64,000 bases of DNA from JACVRW01 sp034664125. GTDB taxonomy: Bacteria; Actinomycetota; Thermoleophilia; Solirubrobacterales; Thermoleophilaceae. The DNA lies in contig JAXDIG010000029.1 in assembly GCA_034664125.1 (NCBI GenBank), forward strand, positions 38,960-102,959. The letters are read 5' to 3'. This document shows positions 57,643 through 64,000 of this stretch, in pieces (within the stretch, counting starts at the first letter, position 1; every line of letters starts with the position of its first letter). The notes beneath the pieces were generated by a model. It did no database searches and was not told the DNA's origin. It saw only the letters and a list, made by a program, of their open reading frames with translations. The translations under genes and the position numbers were made by a program.

Positions 57643-58319
57643 AGCCCGCCGTCCTTGCGCAGCCGGTACCCGACGCCGCGCACCGTCTCGATCGAGATCG
57701 CTCCGAAGGGCCGGTCCACCTTCTGGCGCAGGTAGCGCACGTAGACCTCGACGACGTTCGAGCGCTGCTCGTAGCCGAGGTCCCAGGCGGCCTCCAGCAG
57801 CTGGGTCTGCGTGAACACGTGGCCGGGGCGGCGCATGAAGGTTTCCAGCAGCGCGAACTCGCGCGCGGAGAGCTGGATCTCCGCGTCGCCGCGCCAGACC
57901 TCGTGGGTGCCGGGGTCGAGGCGCAGGTTGCCGACCTCCAGCACGGTCGGGCGCTCGATCGGCCCGCGGCGCACGAGCGCGCGCAGCCGCGCGGTCAGCT
58001 CGCCGAGCGAGAACGGCTTGATCAGGTAGTCGTCGGCGCCGCCGTCGAGGCCGCGGATGCGGTCTTCCACGGCGTCGCGGGCGGTGAGCATGAGCACCGG
58101 CACCCAGACGCCGTCGGCGCGCAGTCGCCGGCAGGTCTCGAAGCCGTCGAGGCCCGGCATCATCACGTCGAGCACGATGGCGTCGTAGTCGGTCGCGCCC
58201 ACCTTGCGCAGCGCGTGCTCGCCATCGCCGGCGACGTCGACGACCAGGCCTTCGAAGCGAAGCCCGCGGCGAATCGCGGCCGCCATGCGCACGTCATCCT
58301 CCACGACCAGGACCCTCAC
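57639..58319 (-). CDS. OmpR/PhoB-family response regulator with PepSY operon
   Basis: The 226-residue protein starts from GTG 58319 with MRVLVVEDDVRMA. Phospho-acceptor Asp51 is in IVLDVMMPGLDG, and the conserved lysine is in DDYLIKPFSLGEL. The winged helix reads LSAREFALLETFMRRPGHVF to SNVVEVYVRYLRQKVD and VRGVGYRLRKD. The -10 is CATCAT, 7 nt before the start, and a tandem heptamer lies just upstream, suggesting autoregulation. Confidence 0.95.
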   Translation of the reverse strand: MRVLVVEDDVRMAAAIRRGLRFEGLVVDVAGDGEHALRKVGATDYDAIVLDVMMPGLDGFETCRRLRADGVWVPVLMLTARDAVEDRIRGLDGGADDYLIKPFSLGELTARLRALVRRGPIERPTVLEVGNLRLDPGTHEVWRGDAEIQLSAREFALLETFMRRPGHVFTQTQLLEAAWDLGYEQRSNVVEVYVRYLRQKVDRPFGAISIETVRGVGYRLRKDGGL

Positions 58320-58326
58320 GGCTCCA

Positions 58327-58361
58327 ATGATGGCGCTCCTCAGCTGAGAGCAACCTGAGAG
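58327..58361 (-). promoter_or_regulatory. promoter and tandem heptamer upstream of the response regulator
   Basis: On the minus strand CTCTCAG is repeated exactly with a GTTG spacer (58361-58355 and 58350-58344), followed 11 nt later by -10 CATCAT (58332-58327). The repeats take the place of the -35, as for activators of the PhoP/PhoB class. Confidence 0.55.
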
Positions 58362-58443
58362 GGGGTTGGCGCTCCGCCGGCGCGGCGGTCTTGACATCCT
58401 CGAGCCTTGGCTCTCAGCGCGCGGGTGACCTGCCCCGGGGGAG

Positions 58444-59190
58444 CTAGCCCGCCGCGGCGCGCCCCTGCCAGTGCACCTCGGTGAGCTCGTCGGGCGGAGC
58501 GCCGCGCAGGAGCCACGTGCCATCCGCTGCGCGTACGAGCAGGCCGCTCTCCCCGATCCTGCGCAGCCCGGTGGTCACCGAGGCGCGCCGGCTCCCGACC
58601 AGCTGGCCAAGCAGCTCGTGCGACATGTTCAGCCGGATGATGATCCCGTCCGGAGACACGCGACCCCAGCGCTCGGCCAGGTGCCAGAACAGCACGAGCA
58701 GCCGGGTTTCGACCGGCGACAGCTGCAGGAGCGCCTGGTGGATCGACATCTGCAGGGTCCGCCTGACGGCCCGCTCCAGCAGGGCTCCCATCACCTGCGG
58801 CCAGCGAGCGAGCGAGCGCGCGAACGCCTCGTCCAGGATCGCGAGCCGGACCGGGGAGAGGACGTGCCAGACCACGTGGTAGCGGACCAGTCCGTCCTCG
58901 CGCGTCGGGACCCACGGTTGGAGCACGTCGCCCTCGCCGAGCAGCTCGGTCGCGGTGGTGCCCGCGAGGATCACGTCACGCCCCAGCACGCCCTCGAGCA
59001 TCAGGAACCCGAGCCGGCTGAGATGCCCCTCGTCGTGAAGAACCTCCCAGCGGCCGCACGGGAGAGACGTCACGCGTGCCCTCAGCTCGACCCGGGCGTG
59101 AGCGATCTCGGCCGGCGGCAGACGCAGTCCGAGCTCGGGGTCGATCTCCAGCAGCCGGACCGATTCCTGTGGACGCTCCACGTGCTGCAC
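58444..59190 (-). CDS. Crp/Fnr-type transcriptional regulator
   Basis: The 248-residue protein has an N-terminal cyclic-nucleotide-binding-like fold (RLGFLMLEGVLGRDVILAGT, LLGEGDVLQPWV), a long central helix and a C-terminal Crp-type HTH, with MSHELLGQLVGSRRASVTTGLRRIGESGLL. The Cys residues of Fnr are absent, and the cAMP-binding arginine/serine pattern is not evident. GTG 59190 is chosen for length. TTG 59256 is in frame but would lie inside the inverted repeat. It is divergent from the hyp operon and is the natural candidate for its regulator. Confidence 0.85.
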   Translation of the reverse strand: MQHVERPQESVRLLEIDPELGLRLPPAEIAHARVELRARVTSLPCGRWEVLHDEGHLSRLGFLMLEGVLGRDVILAGTTATELLGEGDVLQPWVPTREDGLVRYHVVWHVLSPVRLAILDEAFARSLARWPQVMGALLERAVRRTLQMSIHQALLQLSPVETRLLVLFWHLAERWGRVSPDGIIIRLNMSHELLGQLVGSRRASVTTGLRRIGESGLLVRAADGTWLLRGAPPDELTEVHWQGRAAAG

Positions 59191-59244
59191 CGACCCCAAG
59201 GACAGACCCCTCTCTATCGCTCGCGCCGAGCCTACTCGCAGGGG

Positions 59245-59272
59245 GTTGAAATGCAACGTTGGAGTTCAACGT
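59245..59272. promoter_or_regulatory. nested inverted repeats between the Crp-like gene and hypC
   Basis: GTTGAA (59245-59250) and TTCAAC (59265-59270) form one inverted repeat. ACGTTG (59256-59261) and CAACGT (59267-59272) form another with a 5-nt spacer. They lie about 30 bp before the hyp -10, a fitting place for an activator site. Confidence 0.45.
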
Positions 59273-59301
59273 CCCTCCTTTGCGGGGCCGAGCACCGAGC
59301 G

Positions 59302-59307
59302 TAGGGT
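59302..59307 (+). promoter_or_regulatory. -10 box of the hydrogenase operon
   Basis: TAGGGT predicts a start near 59314 and a leader of about 30 nt with the ribosome site GAGGAGGGGAAG. TTTGCG 17 bp upstream is a weak -35. Confidence 0.45.
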
Positions 59308-59343
59308 CGCCGGTCTACCCGGTTGAGGAGGGGAAGAGCGCCC

Positions 59344-59622
59344 GTGTGCCTGGCCATACCCGGCCAGATCGTCGAGGTCGTCGACAGCGAGAACAGGCTC
59401 GCGAAAGTCGACGTGGCGGGGGTCCAGCGCACGATCAACATCGGGCTGCTCGACGAGGACGGCACCGGCGTCGACTCCGGCGACTGGGTGCTCATCCACG
59501 TCGGCTTCGCGATGTCGCGCGTGGACGAGGAGGAGGCGATCGCCACCCGCCGGCAGCTCGAGCGGATGGGCGAGAACTACGAGGCGGAGCTGGAGGAGCT
59601 CAAGGCGAGCGTGATCGAGTGA
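59344..59622 (+). CDS. hypC: hydrogenase maturation chaperone HypC
   Basis: HypC carries the Fe(CN)2CO group with HypD and delivers it to the large subunit. The start GTG 59344 is fixed by the family rule Met-Cys at the N-terminus: MCLAIPGQIVEVVDSENRLAKVDVAGVQR. The essential Cys is residue 2. It has a C-terminal helix ATRRQLERMGENYEAELEEL. At 92 residues it is normal. A good ribosome site is upstream. It overlaps the next gene (GTGA). Confidence 0.95.
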   Translation: MCLAIPGQIVEVVDSENRLAKVDVAGVQRTINIGLLDEDGTGVDSGDWVLIHVGFAMSRVDEEEAIATRRQLERMGENYEAELEELKASVIE

Positions 59623-59882
59623 GCGCGGCGAGGAGCGCAGCCCGAGCGCCGGTCGGGCGAGCACCGGAGCAGGCACACGACTGCGCCGACCACTGCATCA
59701 CCTGCTCTGACGAGGGCATTCCGATGCGGGTGGAGCGCATCGACGAGGTCCGCGGGCTGGCCCTCTGCGCTGCCGACGACGGCTCCAAGAGCACCGTCGA
59801 GATCGCCCTGGTCGAGCCGGTCGCGCCAGGCGACCGGCTCCTGGTTCACGCCGGAGTCGCGCTCGTGGGGCTCGGAGCGTGA
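59619..59882 (+). CDS. second HypC/HupF-like protein
   Basis: The 87-residue protein has the HypC-like barrel in its last 60 residues: CITCSDEGIPMRVERIDEVR, GLALCAADDGSKSTVEIALV and PVAPGDRLLVHAGVAL. It lacks the N-terminal Met-Cys and has instead CADHCITC, a possible metal or thiol site. The first 20 residues (SAARSAARAPVGRAPEQA) are encoded by the 45-bp repeat at 59627-59671. It overlaps hypC and hypD by 4 bp each. It may be an extra delivery chaperone specific to this hydrogenase. Confidence 0.85.
   Translation: MSAARSAARAPVGRAPEQAHDCADHCITCSDEGIPMRVERIDEVRGLALCAADDGSKSTVEIALVEPVAPGDRLLVHAGVALVGLGA
59627..59671 (+). repeat. 45-bp hairpin repeat, copy 1
   Basis: It matches 61006-61050 at 43 of 45 positions. 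The stem GCCCGA/TCGGGC (59640-59645 and 59653-59658) is identical in both copies, and one of the two changes is in the loop. Confidence 0.95.
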
Positions 59883-60994
59883 AGTACGTCGACGAGTTCC
59901 GCGACCCGCAGCTCGGGCGCGTGCTCGCGACGGAGATCCTCGCCGCCGTCGAGCCGGGCCGCCACTACAAGTTCATGGAGGTCTGCGGCGGCCACACGCA
60001 CTCGATCTACAAGTACGGGGTCGACGACCTGCTGCCCGCCAACGTCGAGCTGGTGCACGGGCCCGGCTGCCCGGTCTGCGTCATCCCGATGGGGCGCGTG
60101 GACGACGGGATGGCGATCGCTCGCGAGCCGGGCGTGATCTTCGCCTGCTTCGGAGACATGATGCGCGTGCCGGGGTCGGCCGGGAGCCTGCTCGACGCCA
60201 AGGCGGAGGGCGCCGACATCCGGATGGTCTACTCCCCGCTCGACGCGCTGCGGATCGCCAAGCAGAACCCCGACCGAGAGGTCGTCTTCTTCGCGATCGG
60301 ATTCGAGACCACCGCCCCCTCGACGGCGCTCACGCTCAAGCGCGCCAAGGCGGAAGGCGTGGCGAACTTCTCGTGCATGTGCAGCCACGTCACGATCGTG
60401 CCGCCGCTGCGCGCCCTGCTCGACTCGCCCGACCTGCGGCTGGACGGCTTCGTCGGCCCGGGTCACGTGTCGACCGTCGTCGGTGCCCGGCCGTTCGAGT
60501 TCATCCCGGCCGACTACGGCAAGCCGATCGTCGTCGCCGGCTTCGAGCCGCTCGACATCCTGCAGGCGATTCGGATGATCCTCGCCCAGCTCGCCGACGG
60601 CCGCTGCGAGGTGGAGAACCAGTACGCGCGCGTGGTGCCCTACGAGGGCAACCCGCGGGCGCTCGAGGTGATGGCCGAGGTCTTCGAGCTGCGGCCCCAC
60701 TTCGAGTGGCGCGGGCTCGGGTTCATCTCGCAGAGCGGGCTGAAGCTCTCCGACGCGTACGCCGACCTCGACGCCGAGCTGCGCTTCAGCGTCCCGGGCG
60801 TTCGCGTGGCGGACCCGAAGGCCTGCCAGTGCGGAGAGGTGCTGAAGGGCGTGATCAAGCCGTGGGAGTGCAAGGTGTTCGGCACCGCGTGCACCCCCGA
60901 GCGCCCGATCGGCACCTGCATGGTGTCCTCGGAGGGGGCGTGCGCCGCCTACTACAACTACGGGCGGTTCGCCCGCGAGCGGGAGGTGGTGTGA
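59879..60994 (+). CDS. hypD: hydrogenase maturation protein HypD
   Basis: HypD is the iron-sulfur scaffold on which the Fe(CN)2CO unit is built with HypC and HypE. The essential cysteine is Cys36 in MEVCGGHTHSIYKYG. Cys64 and Cys67 are in GPGCPVC. The C-terminal cluster cysteines are in CQCGEVLKG, WECKVFGTACTP, IGTCMVSSEGACAAYY. At 371 residues it is full length. The start GTG overlaps the previous stop. Confidence 0.97.
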   Translation: MKYVDEFRDPQLGRVLATEILAAVEPGRHYKFMEVCGGHTHSIYKYGVDDLLPANVELVHGPGCPVCVIPMGRVDDGMAIAREPGVIFACFGDMMRVPGSAGSLLDAKAEGADIRMVYSPLDALRIAKQNPDREVVFFAIGFETTAPSTALTLKRAKAEGVANFSCMCSHVTIVPPLRALLDSPDLRLDGFVGPGHVSTVVGARPFEFIPADYGKPIVVAGFEPLDILQAIRMILAQLADGRCEVENQYARVVPYEGNPRALEVMAEVFELRPHFEWRGLGFISQSGLKLSDAYADLDAELRFSVPGVRVADPKACQCGEVLKGVIKPWECKVFGTACTPERPIGTCMVSSEGACAAYYNYGRFAREREVV

Positions 60995-62130
60995 CCGCCG
61001 CCTTTGGCGAGGAGCGCAGCCCGAGCGTCGGTCGGGCGAGCACCGCAGCACCCGTTCAAGATCGCGAGGAGCGCATCCTCGGGATCATCGAAACCGCGCG
61101 CGGCAAGCGCGCGAAGTTCCGCGACGAGCGCATCACCATGTCCCACGGGGCCGGCGGCAAGGCCACGCAGAGCCTGATCGAGGGCCTGTTCGTGCCGGCC
61201 TTCGGCTCGGAGGTGCTCGAGGCGATGGGCGACGCCGGCGCCGTCGAGACGGATGGCGTCGAGCTGGCGATCACGACCGACTCGTTCGTCGTCAAGCCGA
61301 TCCGCTTCCCCGGCGGCTCGATCGGGGACCTGGCCGTGAACGGCACGGTCAACGACCTCGCCGTGTCCGGAGCCCGGCCGCTCGCGCTCACCCTGTCGCT
61401 GATCCTCGAAGAGGGCCTGGCGGCCGACGAGCTCAAGGCCGAGGTCGCCGCCATCGCCGCGGCGGCCGAGGCGGCCGAGGTGCGGATCGTGGCCGGTGAC
61501 ACCAAGGTCGTCGAGCGCGGCGCCGCCGATCAGATGTACGTGTGCACGACGGGCGTCGGCCGGCGCGACCCCAGGGCGCGCATGGCAACCGACGCGATCC
61601 GCCCAGGGGACCGCATCCTGCTGTCCGGCACGATCGGCGAGCACGGCACCGCGGTCATGCTGGCGCGCGGCGAGTTCGAGCTGGACGCCGCCATCGAGTC
61701 GGACACGCGGGCGCTGTGGCCGGTCGTGGACGCGCTGCTGGAGGAGGCCGGACCGTCGCTGCGCTCCATGCGCGACGCCACGCGCGGCGGGGTCGCCTCC
61801 GTGCTGAACGAGCTGGCGCGCGCCTCGCAGGTGGCGATGCTCGTGCGCGAGGCCGCGGTGCCGGTCGACCCGGCGGTCGCCGGAGCGTCCGAGATCTTGG
61901 GCATAGACCCGATGTACGTGGCCAACGAGGGCAAGCTCGTCGCCTTCGTCGCCCCGGAAGCCGCGGACCGTGCGCTCGCCGCGCTGCGCTCGGTCGATGG
62001 GTGCGAGCGCGCGGCGGAGATAGGCGAGGTGCGCACGGAGCCGCCCGGGATGGTCCTGGTGGAGACGAGCTTCGGCGGCAAGCGGGTGATGGACCAGCTG
62101 GTGGGGGACCCCCTGCCGCGGATCTGTTGA
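60991..62130 (+). CDS. hypE: hydrogenase maturation protein HypE
   Basis: HypE makes the cyanide ligand on its C-terminal thiol in an ATP-dependent way. The last residues are DPLPRIC, with the essential Cys379 at the very end. The ATP-binding PurM-like fold has MSHGAGGKATQSLI, TTDSFVVKPIRFPGGSIGDL, NGTVNDLAVSGARPLALTLS and RDATRGGVASVLNELA. The N-terminus is about 45 residues longer than the classical start at the SHGAGGK block and is encoded partly by the 45-bp repeat (61006-61050). GTG 60991 overlaps the hypD stop. Confidence 0.97.
   Translation: MTAAFGEERSPSVGRASTAAPVQDREERILGIIETARGKRAKFRDERITMSHGAGGKATQSLIEGLFVPAFGSEVLEAMGDAGAVETDGVELAITTDSFVVKPIRFPGGSIGDLAVNGTVNDLAVSGARPLALTLSLILEEGLAADELKAEVAAIAAAAEAAEVRIVAGDTKVVERGAADQMYVCTTGVGRRDPRARMATDAIRPGDRILLSGTIGEHGTAVMLARGEFELDAAIESDTRALWPVVDALLEEAGPSLRSMRDATRGGVASVLNELARASQVAMLVREAAVPVDPAVAGASEILGIDPMYVANEGKLVAFVAPEAADRALAALRSVDGCERAAEIGEVRTEPPGMVLVETSFGGKRVMDQLVGDPLPRIC
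61006..61050 (+). repeat. 45-bp hairpin repeat, copy 2
   Basis: This is the partner of 59627-59671 in the same orientation, 1379 bp apart. It encodes GEERSPSVGRASTAA-like residues of HypE. The stem GCCCGA/TCGGGC is at 61019-61024 and 61032-61037. Confidence 0.95.
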
Positions 62131-62147
62131 GAGAGGAAGGAACGGCG

Positions 62148-63209
62148 ATGGCGATAACCGACGCATACGCGGAGCACAAGAAGACCGAGGCGGTCACCGC
62201 GCACGTCCTGTGGATCACCACGGGTCTGTCCTGCGAAGGCGACTCGGTGGCCATGACCTCCGCGACCAATCCGAGCCTCGAGGACATCATCACCCAGGCG
62301 ATCCCCGGCATGCCGAAGGTCGTCGTGCACAACCAGGTGATCGCCTACGAGGTCGGTGAGGAGTACGCCCAGGCCTGGTTCGACGCCGAGGAGGGCAAGC
62401 TCGATCCGTTCGTGCTCGTGATCGAAGGGTCGCTCGGCAACGAGCAGATCAACGGCGAGGGCCACTGGACCGGCTTCGCGGTTAACCCCTCGAACGGTCA
62501 ACCGATCACGATCAACGAGTGGCTCGACCGGCTCGCGCCGAAGGCGGCCGCCGTGGTCGCCGTTGGGACCTGCGCCACCTACGGCGGGATCCCCGCGATG
62601 AAGAACAACCCGACCGGCGCGATGGGCGTGCCCGACTACCTGGGCTGGAACTGGAAGTCGAGTGCCGGCCTGCCGGTGGTCTGCATCCCCGGCTGTCCGG
62701 CTCAGCCGGACAACATGACCGAGGTGCTCGTGTACCTGGCGCTCCACCTGGCCGGGCTCGCTCCCGCGCCGGAACTCGACGAGCAGCTGCGCCCCAAGTG
62801 GCTGTTCGGCCGCACCGTGCGCGAGGGCTGCAACCGGGCCGGCTTCGCCGAAGAGGGCGACTTCGCCACGGAGTACGGCTCGGATCACCGCTGCCTCGTG
62901 AAGCTCGGCTGCAAGGGCCCGGTGGTGAAGTGCAACGTGCCGATCCGCGGCTGGGTCAACGGCATCGGCGGCTGCCCGAACGTGGGCGGCATCTGCATGG
63001 CGTGCACGATGCCGGGGTTCCCAGACAAGTACATGCCGTTCATGGACGAGGACGCGTACGGCAAGGCCTCCGCCAACATCATGAAGATGAGCTACGGGCC
63101 CGTGGTGCGCTACTTCCGCAAGCGCAACATCGCGCGCAAGTACGACGTCGAGCCCGAGTGGCGTCACAACAAACCAGAACTGACCACCGGCTACCAGCAG
63201 CGCTGGTGA
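62148..63209 (+). CDS. hhyS: [NiFe] hydrogenase small subunit, group 1h-like (HhyS)
   Basis: The 353-residue electron-transfer subunit carries three iron-sulfur clusters. Near the N-terminus WITTGLSCEGDSVAM gives Cys29 and Asp32, the Cys-x-x-Asp of the unusual 3Cys-1Asp proximal cluster reported for actinobacterial-type hydrogenases. Other ligands are in VGTCATYGG, IPGCPAQPDN, and the later CLVKLGCKGPVVKCN, GIGGCPNVGGICMACTMPGF. There is no Tat signal, as in the group. It ends RHNKPELTTGYQQRW. Group 1h is favoured, and 1f cannot be excluded by eye. The ribosome site is GAGAGGAAGGAA. Confidence 0.93.
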   Translation: MAITDAYAEHKKTEAVTAHVLWITTGLSCEGDSVAMTSATNPSLEDIITQAIPGMPKVVVHNQVIAYEVGEEYAQAWFDAEEGKLDPFVLVIEGSLGNEQINGEGHWTGFAVNPSNGQPITINEWLDRLAPKAAAVVAVGTCATYGGIPAMKNNPTGAMGVPDYLGWNWKSSAGLPVVCIPGCPAQPDNMTEVLVYLALHLAGLAPAPELDEQLRPKWLFGRTVREGCNRAGFAEEGDFATEYGSDHRCLVKLGCKGPVVKCNVPIRGWVNGIGGCPNVGGICMACTMPGFPDKYMPFMDEDAYGKASANIMKMSYGPVVRYFRKRNIARKYDVEPEWRHNKPELTTGYQQRW

Positions 63210-63221
63210 GGGGAGACACGC

Positions 63222-64000
63222 ATGTCCACCGTTGAGACGCCCCGCGAACAGAAGGTCCTCGTAAAGGAGATGTCGTGGGACCCGATCACCCGCATCGTCG
63301 GGTCGCTCGGGATCCACACGGAGATCGACTTCTCCAACCAGCAGGTACTGAAGTGCTACTCGACGTCGATGGTCTTCCGTGGCTTCGACATCTTCATGAA
63401 GGGGATCGACCCCCGCGACGCGCACTTCATCACCAGCCGCATCTGCGGCATCTGCGGCGACAACCACTGCACGTGCTCGTGCCTGAACCAGAACATGGCC
63501 TACGGCGTGCGGGTGCCTCCGCTCGGCGACTACGCGTTCAACCTCGCCGAGCTCGCGGACTACATGTTCGACCACGCGATCTTCAACGACTGCATGTGCA
63601 ACGTGGACTTCTGCGAGCAGATGGTCAAGGACACCAACCCGTCCCTGCTCGCGAAGGCGGAGAACACGCCGTCGCCGGGCGGCGACATCCACGGCTACAA
63701 GACGATCGCGGACATCATGCGGGCCCTCAACCCGTTCACGGGCGAGTTCTACCTCGAGACGCTCCAGGTGGCCCGCTACACGCGTGAGATGTACTGCCTG
63801 TTCGGCGGCCGTCACACGCACCCGTCGACGATCATGCCGGGCGGGGTCAGCGCCGACATCACGCACCAGACCTGCACGGACTACTACGTGCGGCTCATGC
63901 GCTACATGGACTACTGCAAGCGCACGGTGCCGATGCACGACGACATCTACGACTTCTTCCTCCAGGAGCTCCCCGGCTACGACATGGTGGGCTACCGGGA
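63222..64000 (+). CDS. hhyL: [NiFe] hydrogenase large subunit, group 1h-like (HhyL), 3' part missing
   Basis: The large subunit holds the Ni-Fe active site. The visible 259 residues begin MSTVETPREQKVLVKEMSWD and include DPITRIVGSLGIH, the N-terminal nickel-binding L1 motif RICGICGDNH (Cys75 and Cys78), FNLAELADYMFDHAIFNDCM and GGRHTHPSTIMPGG. The C-terminal L2 motif and the protease cleavage site lie past the window. It starts 12 bp after hhyS. Confidence 0.95.
   Translation, partial: MSTVETPREQKVLVKEMSWDPITRIVGSLGIHTEIDFSNQQVLKCYSTSMVFRGFDIFMKGIDPRDAHFITSRICGICGDNHCTCSCLNQNMAYGVRVPPLGDYAFNLAELADYMFDHAIFNDCMCNVDFCEQMVKDTNPSLLAKAENTPSPGGDIHGYKTIADIMRALNPFTGEFYLETLQVARYTREMYCLFGGRHTHPSTIMPGGVSADITHQTCTDYYVRLMRYMDYCKRTVPMHDDIYDFFLQELPGYDMVGYR

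Noticed and set aside
1..64000. tRNA genes, rRNA, SRP RNA, insertion sequences and prophage
   Set aside because: I looked for T-loop and acceptor patterns, transposase motifs and terminal repeats around gene gaps and saw none. A covariance search would be needed to exclude small RNAs such as the SRP RNA.

Overview
The window is GC-rich chromosomal DNA from a member of the Actinomycetota. A WhiG-type sigma factor, an EF-G2-like GTPase, DUF2630, actinobacterial-size transaldolase, many GTG starts, and an actinobacterial-type (group 1h-like) [NiFe] hydrogenase all fit. Gene content and style fit the class Thermoleophilia best, which is inference. No tRNA, rRNA, insertion sequence, prophage or CRISPR array was recognised.

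Layout. 1-3.1 kb: a truncated fabD divergent from a small class III cyclase, a 257-bp dispersed repeat, a YceD-family protein, and an AraC/VOC pair. 3.2-18.9 kb: a housekeeping block for lipid precursor synthesis, translation and protein export (rpmF-plsX-acpP-rnc-smc-ftsY, then ffh-rpsP-khpA-rimM-trmD-rplS-lepB-rnhB), interrupted by a PLP enzyme, an RmlD-like reductase and an NfeD/SPFH pair. 19.0-28.2 kb: yraN, comM, dprA, thiD, two unknown genes, ilvD, a hydrolase, a HAD phosphatase and a 5-FCL-family gene. 28.2-40.2 kb: an acyltransferase/SDR pair, an L,D-transpeptidase, a Xer recombinase, whiG, a fused PAS/phosphatase/kinase regulator with its STAS partner, EF-G2, a zinc-ribbon protein and RNase HI. 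40.2-49.2 kb: transaldolase and a cell-surface region (Pro/Ala-rich secreted protein, Gly/Asn repeat protein, sulfatase-like enzyme, polysaccharide deacetylase, glycosyltransferase, two duplicated GNATs). 49.2-58.3 kb: a FtsX/LolD-type ABC exporter with a lipoprotein, plus two OmpR-type two-component systems. 58.4-64 kb: a Crp/Fnr-type regulator divergent from hypC-hypC2-hypD-hypE-hhyS-hhyL, which runs off the right edge.

How it works together. The last cluster encodes cofactor assembly followed by the structural subunits of a hydrogenase of the type that oxidises atmospheric H2, presumably controlled by the adjacent regulator. Most non-operon genes show a TAnnnT box 5-12 nt before the start codon, so leaderless or near-leaderless transcripts look common. 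Several short repeats sit inside or against genes, including an in-frame insertion in the SMC hinge and N-terminal extensions of two hydrogenase maturation genes.
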